Below, piece after piece: positions 1 to 7,930 of a stretch of DNA of 43,570 nucleotides. Numbering within the stretch: the stretch's first letter is position 1; every line of letters begins with the position of its first letter. The translations under genes and the position numbers were made by a program. Below the pieces are notes generated by a model. That model had not been told where the DNA came from, did not search any database, and was given only the letters and a program-made list of their open reading frames with translations. Origin of the DNA: Synergistaceae bacterium (GTDB lineage Bacteria > Synergistota > Synergistia > Synergistales > Aminobacteriaceae); NCBI GenBank assembly GCA_031272035.1, contig JAISUO010000115.1, forward strand, positions 1 to 43,570, given 5' to 3'.

Positions 1-411
1 AGACTTGGCAAGGACCCAACCTACGGGCCGGATTTCGTGAGGCCGCCTTATAAACTGTTTGGTTATTTGCCGGAAAAACTCGATATGAAAGAAGCCGCAT
101 TACGGTATATACAGGAAACCATCAGTAAAAAGCTGGCCGTTTTTCCGCTGCGGTTCGTTTTCAGGATGGATGACGACGGAAAGTTCCGAAAAATTATAGA
201 ACCGACCAGCCTGCTTTCCGCCATGTGGTATCAGTTTTACCTGGCATTGACCGGGGAAATCCGTCTGCGCCGCTGCTCTATATGCGGGAGATGGGAAAAC
301 ATGGAAGGACACAGAGAAACCTGGAAGAAACACGCGAACTGCGCGAACTACGGCAGAGTGAAACTCGCCCGGCTCAAGAAAAAGTTACGCAAGAGATCAT
401 TGGAGGATTAA
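1..411 (+). CDS. Hypothetical protein of the integrative element, C-terminal part, zinc-finger-like
   Basis: The frame is open from base 1, so the gene most likely begins outside the window; a GTG at 37 is the first start codon inside it but has no convincing ribosome binding site. The C-terminal 45 residues hold a Cys-x-x-Cys-Gly-Arg-Trp motif, then an Arg, a Trp, His and Cys, and a strongly basic tail rich in Lys and Arg. This resembles the treble-clef or CGNR-type zinc fingers that end many small nucleic-acid-binding proteins, but I do not recognise the family. It converges on the integrase gene with a 38-bp gap and lies on the element side of the tRNA attachment site, so it is probably element cargo. 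Function unknown. Confidence 0.6.
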   Translation, partial: RLGKDPTYGPDFVRPPYKLFGYLPEKLDMKEAALRYIQETISKKLAVFPLRFVFRMDDDGKFRKIIEPTSLLSAMWYQFYLALTGEIRLRRCSICGRWENMEGHRETWKKHANCANYGRVKLARLKKKLRKRSLED

Positions 412-449
412 TAGCCCTTTTTCTCGACCTGCCCAATCAATCTCATCAA

Positions 450-1637
450 TTACTGACGAAGCCCATCCAGCCAGTCAGCCCACGCCTGCATCATCTCCCG
501 ACGTTCGGGCAGCCTCTCCGCGTGATTGTAGGCGGCACGAACCGCGTTGCTTTCCACATGCGAGAGGGACAACTCCACCACATCGCGATTCCATCCCTGT
601 TCGTTCAGGTTGGTGGAAGCGAGGGCGCGGAAGCCGTGAGCGGTCATCTGCTCCCTCGTGTATCCCATCGACCGGAGCGCCACGAGGATTGTGTTCTCGG
701 ACATGGGAATCTTTTTTGAGCGGATCGTCGGAAAAACGAAAGACGAATCGCCCGTCAGGGGAGAGAGGCGCTGCAGCAGTTCCAAAACCTGACGGGACAA
801 GGGGACGACGTGGGGCAGTCCGTTCTTCATGCGTTCATCGGGAATACGCCAGAGTTTTGCGTCAAAATCCATCTCTTCCCATGCCGCGCCTCGTATTTCT
901 CCCGGACGTTGGAAAGTGTAAAGTGAAAACCACAAAGCAAGCCGAACGACAATGCTTCCGTTGTAAGCCTCAATGCGCGTCATCAGGTCCGCTATGTCTT
1001 TTGGCGCGGTCAGAGCCGCGAAATGACGCTTTTGCCTTGGCTTCAACGCTCGCTTGAGGTTCTGTGTGATGTCGAGATCGGCGTCGCCCCGCGCTATGGC
1101 GAACTGAAAAACCTGTCCGATGATGATCTTTGATTTATACGCGGTTTCGGGCGTCCGCAATTCTATGTTCAAAAGCAGGTTCAAAACTTCCTGCGTCGTT
1201 ATTTCCCTGAGAGGACGATCTCCAAGTTTTGGGAGGAGATAGGCCCTCAGTTTATGGCTCACGTCCGTACAGTGGGAAGCGGACCAGCTTCCTTTCTGTT
1301 GGGCATACCACTCTTCCGCGACTTTGGCGAAGGTCGTGGATTTGATCACTTCCGCTCTGGCCGCGGCCTCTTTCTCGGCTCGTTTCCTTTCCTGCGGATT
1401 ACCGCCCAGGGCAAGTTCGCGCTTGAAAGCGTTCTTCAAATCCCTCGCGTCGGCCAATCCGATCACAGGATACTTCCCCAGTCCGGCGCGCTTTTCCTTT
1501 CCGCCTGTCCAGTACCTGAGAATCCAACTTTTCGCGCCGGTGCTTTTGATTAAAAGAAGAAGCCCGTCGCCGTCGGAAAGAGAATAATCTTTTTCACGAG
1601 CCTTCGCGCTTCTGATGGCTGTTTCCGTCAGGGTCAT
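450..1637 (-). CDS. int: P4-type tyrosine integrase
   Basis: Site-specific recombinase of 395 residues, expected to insert and excise the element at the neighbouring tRNA-Ser gene. The N-terminal 90 residues match the arm-binding domain (DUF4102) of P4-family integrases, followed by a core-binding helical domain and the catalytic domain. The active-site set is complete: Arg244 (in QRPGEIRG), His334 and Arg337 (in HGFR), His360 (in LSHVE) and nucleophile Tyr370. The ATG at 1637 is chosen because a GGGAGG sequence lies 7 bases before it; an ATG eight codons upstream lacks a binding site and falls inside a CCGTACA repeat. The gene reads away from the 3' end of the tRNA, the usual arrangement in tRNA-integrated islands. 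Confidence 0.93.
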   Translation of the reverse strand: MTLTETAIRSAKAREKDYSLSDGDGLLLLIKSTGAKSWILRYWTGGKEKRAGLGKYPVIGLADARDLKNAFKRELALGGNPQERKRAEKEAAARAEVIKSTTFAKVAEEWYAQQKGSWSASHCTDVSHKLRAYLLPKLGDRPLREITTQEVLNLLLNIELRTPETAYKSKIIIGQVFQFAIARGDADLDITQNLKRALKPRQKRHFAALTAPKDIADLMTRIEAYNGSIVVRLALWFSLYTFQRPGEIRGAAWEEMDFDAKLWRIPDERMKNGLPHVVPLSRQVLELLQRLSPLTGDSSFVFPTIRSKKIPMSENTILVALRSMGYTREQMTAHGFRALASTNLNEQGWNRDVVELSLSHVESNAVRAAYNHAERLPERREMMQAWADWLDGLRQ

Positions 1638-1653
1638 TTTCAATCCCTCCCAA

Positions 1654-1854
1654 CCGTACATCGTTTTTTTCGTACACCGTACATCAGGACATTCTCAACC
1701 GTACATCATTCGTTTTCACCGTACAGCGAAAGCCCCGCTACCGTACAGCGAGTTTGCCTCGCAGGGCTTTGCAGCCACCGCCTAAAATCATTTTACCGTA
1801 CAACAAAAAGAGTTGGAAGTCCCTTCATAAAGTAATGTACGGTTCAATGTACGG
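1654..1854. repeat. CCGTACA iteron array between int and the tRNA
   Basis: Six exact CCGTACA copies in one orientation start at 1654, 1677, 1699, 1719, 1741 and 1796. Two inverted copies (TGTACGG) start at 1836 and 1848, and a degenerate copy lies at 1670-1676. The first five are 20-23 bp apart, about two helical turns, so they lie on one face of the DNA. The first is only 17 bp from the int start codon. Likely roles are arm-type binding sites for the integrase or its excisionase, or operators controlling int; the sequence does not decide between them. Confidence 0.8.
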
Positions 1855-1908
1855 TTGCAGTCTTGAAAAGGGTATATTTGGTCAGAAAATCACAGACACA
1901 TGAAAAGC

Positions 1909-1936
1909 AAAAACCCCGCTTTTCAGCGAGGTTTTT
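1909..1936 (-). terminator. Rho-independent terminator of tRNA-Ser, possibly bidirectional
   Basis: An inverted repeat of A-run, CC, then CGC pairs with GCG, GG and T-run around a six-base loop, with one C/A mismatch. Read on the minus strand it lies 42 bases past the tRNA 3' end and its stem ends in a run of Ts. The symmetric A and T tracts would let it work in both directions. Confidence 0.65.
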
Positions 1937-1977
1937 CGACTTCCTTGGACTTGTTCAAACTCTCTTTGGTCAAAAAC

Positions 1978-2020
1978 TGGCGGAGACGTAGAGATTCGAA
2001 CTCTAGGAGCATTGCTGCTC
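1978..2020. other. Probable attachment site (att) in the tRNA-Ser 3' half
   Basis: Integrases of this family usually recombine within the 3' half of a tRNA gene and restore it with sequence carried by the element. The integrase and its iterons lie directly on the 3' side of this intact tRNA. The partner direct repeat would be left of base 1 and cannot be seen, so the exact core is not known. Confidence 0.5.
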
Positions 2021-2065
2021 AGACGCTCTCCAAGCGCCCGCCTTCGACCACTCGGCCACGTCTCC
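1978..2065 (-). tRNA. tRNA-Ser(GGA)
   Basis: On the minus strand the sequence folds into a complete class II tRNA: acceptor GGAGACG/CGUCUCC, D-arm GCC/GGC, anticodon stem GGCGC/GCGUC with loop UUGGAGA, a long variable arm typical of serine tRNAs, T-arm UAGAG/CUCUA, discriminator G and an encoded CCA. The anticodon GGA is at 2029-2031 on the plus strand (tcc). It reads UCC and UCU codons. Its 3' half is the probable integration target of the adjacent element. Confidence 0.96.
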
Positions 2066-2081
2066 GCAAAAAACAGAAGCA

Positions 2082-2087
2082 ATTATA
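2082..2087 (-). promoter_or_regulatory. -10 element of the tRNA-Ser promoter
   Basis: On the minus strand a perfect TATAAT lies 16 bases before the mature tRNA 5' end. The -35 region 17 bases further upstream (TTCCCT) is poor. The rest of the 2066-2406 gap shows only AT-rich sequence here and the promoter of the next gene. Confidence 0.55.
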
Positions 2088-2350
2088 CACGAGGCATCCC
2101 AATTAGGGAAGCGGGTATTTTTTATTTCAAAAAAAGTTTTGCTCTGTCAGGAGTTTTTTGACTGCAGGATGTCAGAGGGCACTGATTATAGAAGAGACTT
2201 GCAATCTCCCTGCCTCTGGCATAAACTGCTGATATTTGTTCCGGACTCGGTCTCTTTCTGTTTTCTTTTTCTGTCTGTTTTGAGGAAATCGCAGCGATGA
2301 GATTGGGTCGGCGCCTGTACGGATGGACGTTGAATGCCCTCCCGTGATGC

Positions 2351-2378
2351 GTGACGCGGAGAGGCTGACGCATATAAT
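2351..2378 (+). promoter_or_regulatory. Sigma-70-type promoter of the FAH-family gene
   Basis: A perfect TATAAT at 2373-2378 is preceded by GTGACG at 2351-2356 (four of six bases match TTGACA) with a 16-bp spacer. It would start transcription near 2385, just before the GGAGG that precedes the ATG at 2407. Confidence 0.6.
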
Positions 2379-2406
2379 CGTCAAATCGTGGGAGGAACCG
2401 GAAGCT

Positions 2407-3204
2407 ATGAAAGGAATGAACGTGAACGGCGTCGATATGTCAGGGTTGAAGGAGGGGACGCTGTTTGTCCGCTTCGAGAAGGACGGGGAGATCCGCTGCG
2501 GGCGGCTCGCGGACGGCGTGGTGGAGGAGCTGGGGGGAAACTCTCCGACGGGGAAAAAATATGACCTGAAAGATCTGACGCTCATGACGCCGCTGGATCC
2601 CGTCAAAATCTGGTGTATCGGCCTGAACTATCGCGAACATGCGAAAGAAGCGAATATGAAGATACCCGAAGAGCCCTGCATTTTTATGAAACCCCGAACC
2701 TGTCTGATCGCTCCGGAGAAGGCCATCCGTCTTCCTTCCTGGACGGGAAGGGTGGATTACGAGGGAGAGCTTGCCGTCGTCATCGGAAAAAACTGTCGGA
2801 ACGTAAGCGAGGAAAACGCGACGGAGTACGTCCTGGGCTATTCCTGTTTCAACGACGTATCCGCGAGAGTCCTGCAGCACAAAGACGGGCAGTGGATCCG
2901 ATCCAAGGGTTTCGACACCTTCGGCCCCTTCGGCCCGGCTCTTCTGGTGACGAAAAAGATGCCGGACAGCGCGAAGCTGACGACGCGCCTGAACGGCAAA
3001 GTCGTACAGCAGGGACATTTTGGAGACATGATTTTTTCCGTTTCCGCCATTGTCGCCTGTCTCAGTCGTTTTGCCACTCTGGAACCGGGAGACGTCATCG
3101 CCACCGGCACGCCCAGCGGTGTGGGGCCGCTCAGCCCGGGAGACACGGTCGAAATCGAAACAGAGGGCGTTGGCATCCTCAAAAATCCCGTTGCGGGGGA
3201 GTGA
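2407..3204 (+). CDS. Fumarylacetoacetate hydrolase (FAH) family protein
   Basis: A 265-residue enzyme of the FAH superfamily, whose members hydrolyse, decarboxylate or isomerise 2-oxo and beta-diketo acids using a divalent metal. Visible landmarks are the CIGLNYREHAKE segment, the metal ligands in DYEGELAVVIGK and the Asp of FNDVSAR, the KGFDTFGPFGP loop, and the GTPSGVGPL motif near the end. Start: the ATG at 2407 has GGAGG 11 bases upstream and lies after a TATAAT promoter; an ATG at 2323 would lie upstream of that promoter and has no binding site. The substrate cannot be told from the sequence or the neighbours. It is the first gene on the chromosome side of the tRNA. Confidence 0.88.
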   Translation: MKGMNVNGVDMSGLKEGTLFVRFEKDGEIRCGRLADGVVEELGGNSPTGKKYDLKDLTLMTPLDPVKIWCIGLNYREHAKEANMKIPEEPCIFMKPRTCLIAPEKAIRLPSWTGRVDYEGELAVVIGKNCRNVSEENATEYVLGYSCFNDVSARVLQHKDGQWIRSKGFDTFGPFGPALLVTKKMPDSAKLTTRLNGKVVQQGHFGDMIFSVSAIVACLSRFATLEPGDVIATGTPSGVGPLSPGDTVEIETEGVGILKNPVAGE

Positions 3205-3252
3205 CCCCTGAATAAAATATGATAATCTTATAGCGTCACGGTCCGGTGGCGG

Positions 3253-3295
3253 AAAATGAAGTCGAAAAATGAAATCAGGAAATGAAATATGGAAA
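3253..3295 (+). repeat. Short imperfect direct repeats at a gene junction
   Basis: Three copies of an AAAATGAA(G/A)T-like unit start at 3253, 3265 and 3279, followed by a decayed fourth. They fill part of the 199-bp gap between the FAH gene and the helicase. No gene or convincing promoter is seen in this gap. Confidence 0.55.
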
Positions 3296-3403
3296 TTGCT
3301 GTGTAAAAATTGTTACGTAAACTTGGAGGCCAAAAATCGACGGAATTCCGGCGGATGAAAGTTTCGGAAAGAGTGTGGTTTCAGGCCTGAGGGAGTTCCG
3401 AAT

Positions 3404-4981
3404 TTGGAAAAGATTGAATTTTACGGGTGGCAGCTGGAGGCTTACTCCCGCATAAAGGAGGAAAGCGCGGTGTTGTCCGCCCCCACCGGCGCGGGAAAAA
3501 CCCTGGTGGCCTATCTCTGGGCGGGGCTGCTGGATGAAGAGGGCAATGTTACGCAGCCCACAGCGGGACGAGTGATTTTTACGGCTCCCATCAAGGCTCT
3601 GAGCAACGAACGGTACATGGATCTGAGGCGGATGGGTTTCGACGTGGGCATCGAGACCGGCGATTTCAAGCGCAACGAAGGCGCCCGGATTATCTGCTGC
3701 ACTCAGGAAATTTACACGATGAAGTACACGGGACAGCCGGGACAAATGCTGATTGTGGACGAATTTCATTACATCTTCAACGATTCGGATCGGGCCCGGA
3801 CCTACATCGACGGAATAAGAGGCACCCATAAGGATACGTCGATTCTTGTGATGTCCGCGACTCTCGGTGGAGTGAAAGCCGTTGGGCGTTATCTCTCGGA
3901 AAGCTGTTCCCGTCACTTTGTGATCTACGAAAGCCGGGAGCGGATGACCCGTCTGATTTTCACGCCGGATAAACCGGCGGAGCTTCGCGGAGTGCACGAT
4001 GCGCTGCTTTTTTTATTTTCGCAGAAGGGTGCTTCCGATTTGGCTTTCAGTGTCGCGAGAACCCGCCGTCGGCTGGAGCGGAGACAGTTGGATCGGCTGA
4101 ACGAACTGGCCGAAATTTTGGAAGTGACAAAGATAGCGCCGCCTCTTTTGAATGGAGTGGGGATTTATCACGGAGGAATGTTCCCCAAGGAAAAACTGCT
4201 GGTGGAGTCCGCCTTTCGGGAACGCATTCTGGACGTGGTCTGTGGAACGAACGCTCTGGCCCTGGGGGTGAACCTTCCCGCTCAGTCCGTCGTATTCGCC
4301 CAGCTGGTCCAATACCATCACGACGAACCCATCACGAGGAACGAGTTTTTGCAGATGGCCGGGCGGGCCGGGCGGAAGGGGCTTTTCGACCCCGGATTCG
4401 TCACCTGGCTGGCGGATTCTCCCTTCGAGCGCCGGGGCTTCAATACGGGAGAGGTCTTTAAAATGCTGGCGGACGGTTCTCCGGAGCCGGCTGCCGTAAC
4501 TCTGCGCCCCTCTTATGGTCGGCTGCTGCGAAAACAGGTTCTGTTCGAGGTGGAGGCCGAATATATTGCCGAGTACTCCCTGCCTCGGGCGAACATCGCT
4601 CTCGTGACCAACTTTTTGCACGCGGGGCTGAAAAAGATCGACCGGGTCGTGCGCAAACTGATGCACGGCAGCGACCGCAATCGTTATCGCTCGATACTCG
4701 CCGCGATATGGTACGATGAAATGGAAATCGATGAAAACCTGGAAATGGCGATGCTCTTTTTCGAGGAAGCGACGCCCAGCGCGCTGCTGGCGGCTCAGAT
4801 GATTCTGCCCTATGAACGCAACTATCTGCAGGCGCTTCTGAAGGTGAAGCGTTTTTCCAATCATCTGCCGAAGGGGTATCGCTTCCGGGCGATGGACGAA
4901 CTGAACGACACGGTGGACGAAATCGATCCGACGATTTATGGTTTCGAGGAAAAACTGGGCGAGATCGAGACGAGCAGATGA
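3404..4981 (+). CDS. Ski2-like DEAD/DEAH-box helicase
   Basis: A superfamily 2 ATP-dependent helicase of 525 residues. Motif I is SAPTGAGKT (residues 25-33), motif Ia is APIKALSNER, motif II is DEFH (from Asp119), motif III is SAT, motif V is in the GTNALALGVNLPA segment and motif VI is QMAGRAGRKG (from Gln317). The DEFH box and the motif VI wording place it near Ski2/Hel308-type enzymes rather than RecQ or RhlE. The C-terminal 150 residues have no domain I can name. Start is a TTG at 3404 with GAGGGAG about 9 bases before it. It is shorter than archaeal and eukaryotic Ski2 proteins; RNA or DNA as substrate is not decided. Confidence 0.85.
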   Translation: MEKIEFYGWQLEAYSRIKEESAVLSAPTGAGKTLVAYLWAGLLDEEGNVTQPTAGRVIFTAPIKALSNERYMDLRRMGFDVGIETGDFKRNEGARIICCTQEIYTMKYTGQPGQMLIVDEFHYIFNDSDRARTYIDGIRGTHKDTSILVMSATLGGVKAVGRYLSESCSRHFVIYESRERMTRLIFTPDKPAELRGVHDALLFLFSQKGASDLAFSVARTRRRLERRQLDRLNELAEILEVTKIAPPLLNGVGIYHGGMFPKEKLLVESAFRERILDVVCGTNALALGVNLPAQSVVFAQLVQYHHDEPITRNEFLQMAGRAGRKGLFDPGFVTWLADSPFERRGFNTGEVFKMLADGSPEPAAVTLRPSYGRLLRKQVLFEVEAEYIAEYSLPRANIALVTNFLHAGLKKIDRVVRKLMHGSDRNRYRSILAAIWYDEMEIDENLEMAMLFFEEATPSALLAAQMILPYERNYLQALLKVKRFSNHLPKGYRFRAMDELNDTVDEIDPTIYGFEEKLGEIETSR

Positions 4982-5041
4982 TGCCAGTTTGGCGGGAAGA
5001 TCGCCTGATTTGGCGCCCCTGAGCCTGAGCGATTTCTTTCG

Positions 5042-5064
5042 GGACGGGAAAATTCCCCGAGTCC
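5042..5064 (+). promoter_or_regulatory. Imperfect palindrome before iadA
   Basis: GGAC-GGGAA at 5042-5050 pairs with TTCCC at 5053-5057 and GTCC at 5061-5064, with a three-base bulge. It lies 22 bp before the iadA start, just ahead of the ribosome binding site. It could be an operator or an mRNA hairpin. There is no T-run, so it is not a standard terminator. Confidence 0.3.
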
Positions 5065-5086
5065 TGAACGTTTTGGAGGAGAATTC

Positions 5087-6292
5087 ATGGAACCTGTGGT
5101 CCTGCTTTTGAAAAACGGAGATCTGTATTCTCCCGACTATGTGGGGGTCGTGGACGTTCTTGTCCTGAACGGAAAGATCGCCATGATCGGGAGAGGGCTC
5201 GATTTCAACTGTACCGGTCTCGACGTGAAGGTTCTGAACCTGCGGGGAATGCATCTGGTCCCGGGGTTCATTGACAATCACGTTCATATCATTGGCGGCG
5301 GCGGCGAAGCCGGGTTCCACAGTCGAACCCCGGAGGTGATGCTGTCCTCCATAACGCAGAGCGGCATAACGACCGTGGTGGGCGTAATCGGCACCGACGG
5401 GACCACCCGCCACCTGGAAACGCTTCTGGCGAAGGCGAGGGCGCTGACCCAGGAGGGCATAACGGCCTACATCTACACCGGATCCTACGAACTGCCCCTG
5501 ATCACCCTGACGGGGTCCACGCGGCGCGACATCGTCCTTATCGACGAGGTGATCGGCACGGGAGAAATAGCGATTTCCGATCATCGCTCCTCTGTTCCCA
5601 CCGTCGAAGAGCTGACCCGTATCGCCTCGGATACCCGGGTGGGCGGCATGCTCTGCGGCCGGACGGGAGTGCTGAACCTGCATATGGGCGGAGGCAGGGA
5701 GGGATTCAGCAATATTTTCAGAGTGCTGAAGGACACGGAAATTTCCATTCGACATTTTTTGCCGACCCACATCACGCGCAGCCGGGATCTTTTTGAACAG
5801 GCGAAAATTTTCGCGACCCTGGGCGGCACCATCGATATGACCGCCGAAATGGACGAAGCCCACGGATTTGCCGGAGCCATTGGAATCAGCGACGCCGTGA
5901 ACTCCTGTCTCGAAAACGGTATCCCCATCGAAAATATCACCATCAGCTCCGACGGCAACGGCAGTATGGCCGTTTTCGACCGGGAGGGACAGGTGAAGCG
6001 CCTCATCGTCACGAAGCTGAACGGCCTGTACAACGAGCTGAAGGCGCTGGTCGTCAGCGGACTGGACCTCTCCGCGGCTCTTCGCCCCATCACCTCCAAC
6101 GTGGCGAGGGCTCTGGGGCTTCCCGAAAAAGGCCGCATCGCCGTGGGCTGTGACGCTGACATCACGGTTCTCGACGGCGACATGCAGGTAAACGCCGTTA
6201 TCGCCAGAGGCCGGATGATGGTGGAGGGGGGACTCCCCGTGGTGAAGGGAACTTTCGAGGACCTGAACGACGAGCGGGATTCCGCGGAATGA
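5087..6292 (+). CDS. iadA: Isoaspartyl dipeptidase (beta-aspartyl peptidase)
   Basis: A 401-residue member of the amidohydrolase superfamily that splits isoaspartyl dipeptides formed from damaged or degraded protein. The metal-binding His-x-His is in DNHVHIIGGGGE, followed by the family block AISDHRSS, LPTHITR, and the catalytic-Asp region ISSDGNGS; the C-terminal beta-sandwich closes with KGTFEDL as in E. coli IadA. A GGAGGAG binding site precedes the ATG. In E. coli the two metals are bridged by a carbamylated Lys within VIGVKCAISDHRS; here the same stretch reads VIGTGEIAISDHRS, so a Glu seems to take its place. The role may be peptide recycling in an amino-acid-fermenting organism (inference). 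Confidence 0.92.
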   Translation: MEPVVLLLKNGDLYSPDYVGVVDVLVLNGKIAMIGRGLDFNCTGLDVKVLNLRGMHLVPGFIDNHVHIIGGGGEAGFHSRTPEVMLSSITQSGITTVVGVIGTDGTTRHLETLLAKARALTQEGITAYIYTGSYELPLITLTGSTRRDIVLIDEVIGTGEIAISDHRSSVPTVEELTRIASDTRVGGMLCGRTGVLNLHMGGGREGFSNIFRVLKDTEISIRHFLPTHITRSRDLFEQAKIFATLGGTIDMTAEMDEAHGFAGAIGISDAVNSCLENGIPIENITISSDGNGSMAVFDREGQVKRLIVTKLNGLYNELKALVVSGLDLSAALRPITSNVARALGLPEKGRIAVGCDADITVLDGDMQVNAVIARGRMMVEGGLPVVKGTFEDLNDERDSAE

Positions 6293-6381
6293 TTTTTTGG
6301 GCGCCTCTCAGGCCCGAAGTCTTCTGAGGTCCCCGCTGAAAGAAAACAGGACTGAACTGAAAATATGACTGAGCCGAAGAC

Positions 6382-7884
6382 ATGACCAAGCCCAATATAG
6401 CGGCCATTTTGAAAAACCTTCCCGACCGGCCCGGCGTGTATATCATGCGGAACGCCGAAGGAGAAGTCCTTTATGTCGGTAAAGCCAAACGCCTGAAACG
6501 CAGAGTTTCCTCCTATTTCCGCCACTCGAATTTCGCCTCGCCGCGTCTGCGGAAGCTGGTGGAACTTGTGGAGGACATTTCCATTCTCAGAACCGACAGC
6601 GAGGCTGAAGCCCTGATCGTGGAGAGCAGACTTATCCGGCGCTATTCCCCGTTTTTCAACGTGGACCTCAAAATGTCCGATCGCTACCCCTGGATTCGCA
6701 TCACGAACGAACCCTTCCCCCGCCTGGCGGTGACCCGCAAAAAAGAGGAGGACGGCTCGGCGTATTTCGGCCCTTACGTGAGCGCGGGCAACATTCGCAC
6801 CCTCCTGCGCCTGGTCGAGCGCTACTTTCCCCTGAGGTCCTGCCGGATGGAAATTCTGAAGGGGAAACCCGACCGGCGTCCCTGTATCGAGCACGCTCTC
6901 GGACGCTGCATGGGGCCCTGCGCGGATCTTTGCACCGAGGGAGAGTACCGGGAACGGGTAAACGACGTTATCCTGCTGCTGCAGGGGCATACCGCCGAAC
7001 TGGTGGAGCGCATGAGACGGCGAATGGACGCGGCGGCGAAAGTCATGGCCTTCGAGGAGGCAGCCCGTTACCGCGATACCATCCGGGCGGTGTGGAAAGT
7101 TTCCCGGCAGCGCGTTTCTGCGACTTTACAGGAGGATCTGGATTCGGAAACCTGGCAGGTTCTGGTTCACCTGCAGGAGACGTTCGGTTTGAAAACGCTT
7201 CCCTGGAGGATCGACGCTTTCGACATCTCCCACATGTCGGGACATGAGACCTACGGCTGCTGCATCGTATTCGAGCAGGGGAAGCCCAACCCCTCGCTCT
7301 ATCGCCGCTTTAAAATACGTTCTCTGGCGGAAAACGAGATCGATGACTTTCGGTCGATTCAGGAAACGGTTCTGCGTCGCTACCGTCATCTGCTGGACCA
7401 CGCCGAGCCCCTGCCGCAGTTCACCGTCATCGACGGAGGGCCGGTACAGCTTGAATTCGCGATGAAGTCCTTCGAGGAGCTGAAGCTGGACATTCCCGTC
7501 GTTTCCCTGGCCAAACAGGAAGAGCTGGTTTTTCTCCCCGGCCGTCCCGAACCTCTGCGGCTGTCCTTCGACGACCCCGTTCTGAAATTGCTTCAGCGTC
7601 TGAGGGATGAAGTTCACCGCTACGCCATCACCACCCACCGCAACGCGAGAGCCGGTCGTCTTCGCCGATCCGCCCTGGAGGAAATTCCCGGAATCGGCAA
7701 AAACCGGGCGGCTCAGCTCATCGTAAAATTTGGAAGCGTTCAGCGCATCGCCCGGCTCACTCCCGAAGAACTCGGCGCGGTCCCCGGACTGGGAAAGGCC
7801 CTCGCGCAAAAAATCGTCGACCATCTCAGAGGGGAACGAAAAGGCGAAGAAAATCCGGAGGAAAACACGCGTCACGAAGTATAA
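6382..7884 (+). CDS. uvrC: Excinuclease ABC subunit C, shortened form
   Basis: Nuclease of nucleotide excision repair, acting with UvrA and UvrB to cut on both sides of a lesion. Domains in order: GIY-YIG nuclease (residues 13-95, GVYIMRNAEGEVLYVGKAK), Cys-rich segment, UVR motif that binds UvrB (about 206-240), RNase H-like nuclease starting at Asp281 (DISH) with further catalytic residues in DDFRSI, VIDGG and the His of RDEVHRYAITTHR, and two helix-hairpin-helix motifs at the C-terminus. At 500 residues it is about 110 shorter than E. coli UvrC. The loss is between UVR and RNase H: about 41 residues here against about 160. All four catalytic positions of the second nuclease remain. The binding site before the ATG is weak. 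Confidence 0.93.
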   Translation: MTKPNIAAILKNLPDRPGVYIMRNAEGEVLYVGKAKRLKRRVSSYFRHSNFASPRLRKLVELVEDISILRTDSEAEALIVESRLIRRYSPFFNVDLKMSDRYPWIRITNEPFPRLAVTRKKEEDGSAYFGPYVSAGNIRTLLRLVERYFPLRSCRMEILKGKPDRRPCIEHALGRCMGPCADLCTEGEYRERVNDVILLLQGHTAELVERMRRRMDAAAKVMAFEEAARYRDTIRAVWKVSRQRVSATLQEDLDSETWQVLVHLQETFGLKTLPWRIDAFDISHMSGHETYGCCIVFEQGKPNPSLYRRFKIRSLAENEIDDFRSIQETVLRRYRHLLDHAEPLPQFTVIDGGPVQLEFAMKSFEELKLDIPVVSLAKQEELVFLPGRPEPLRLSFDDPVLKLLQRLRDEVHRYAITTHRNARAGRLRRSALEEIPGIGKNRAAQLIVKFGSVQRIARLTPEELGAVPGLGKALAQKIVDHLRGERKGEENPEENTRHEV

Positions 7885-7930
7885 TATTCTCTGTGACATA
7901 AAATGTTTTGCTCGGTCGGACCGAAGCGAA

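Noticed and set aside
1654-1854. Possible CRISPR array at the CCGTACA repeats
   Set aside because: Repeats are only 7 bp with about 15-bp gaps, include inverted copies, and there are no cas genes.
7885-7930. FMN riboswitch upstream of ribD
   Set aside because: Only 46 bp are available and none of the conserved RFN core sequences are present.
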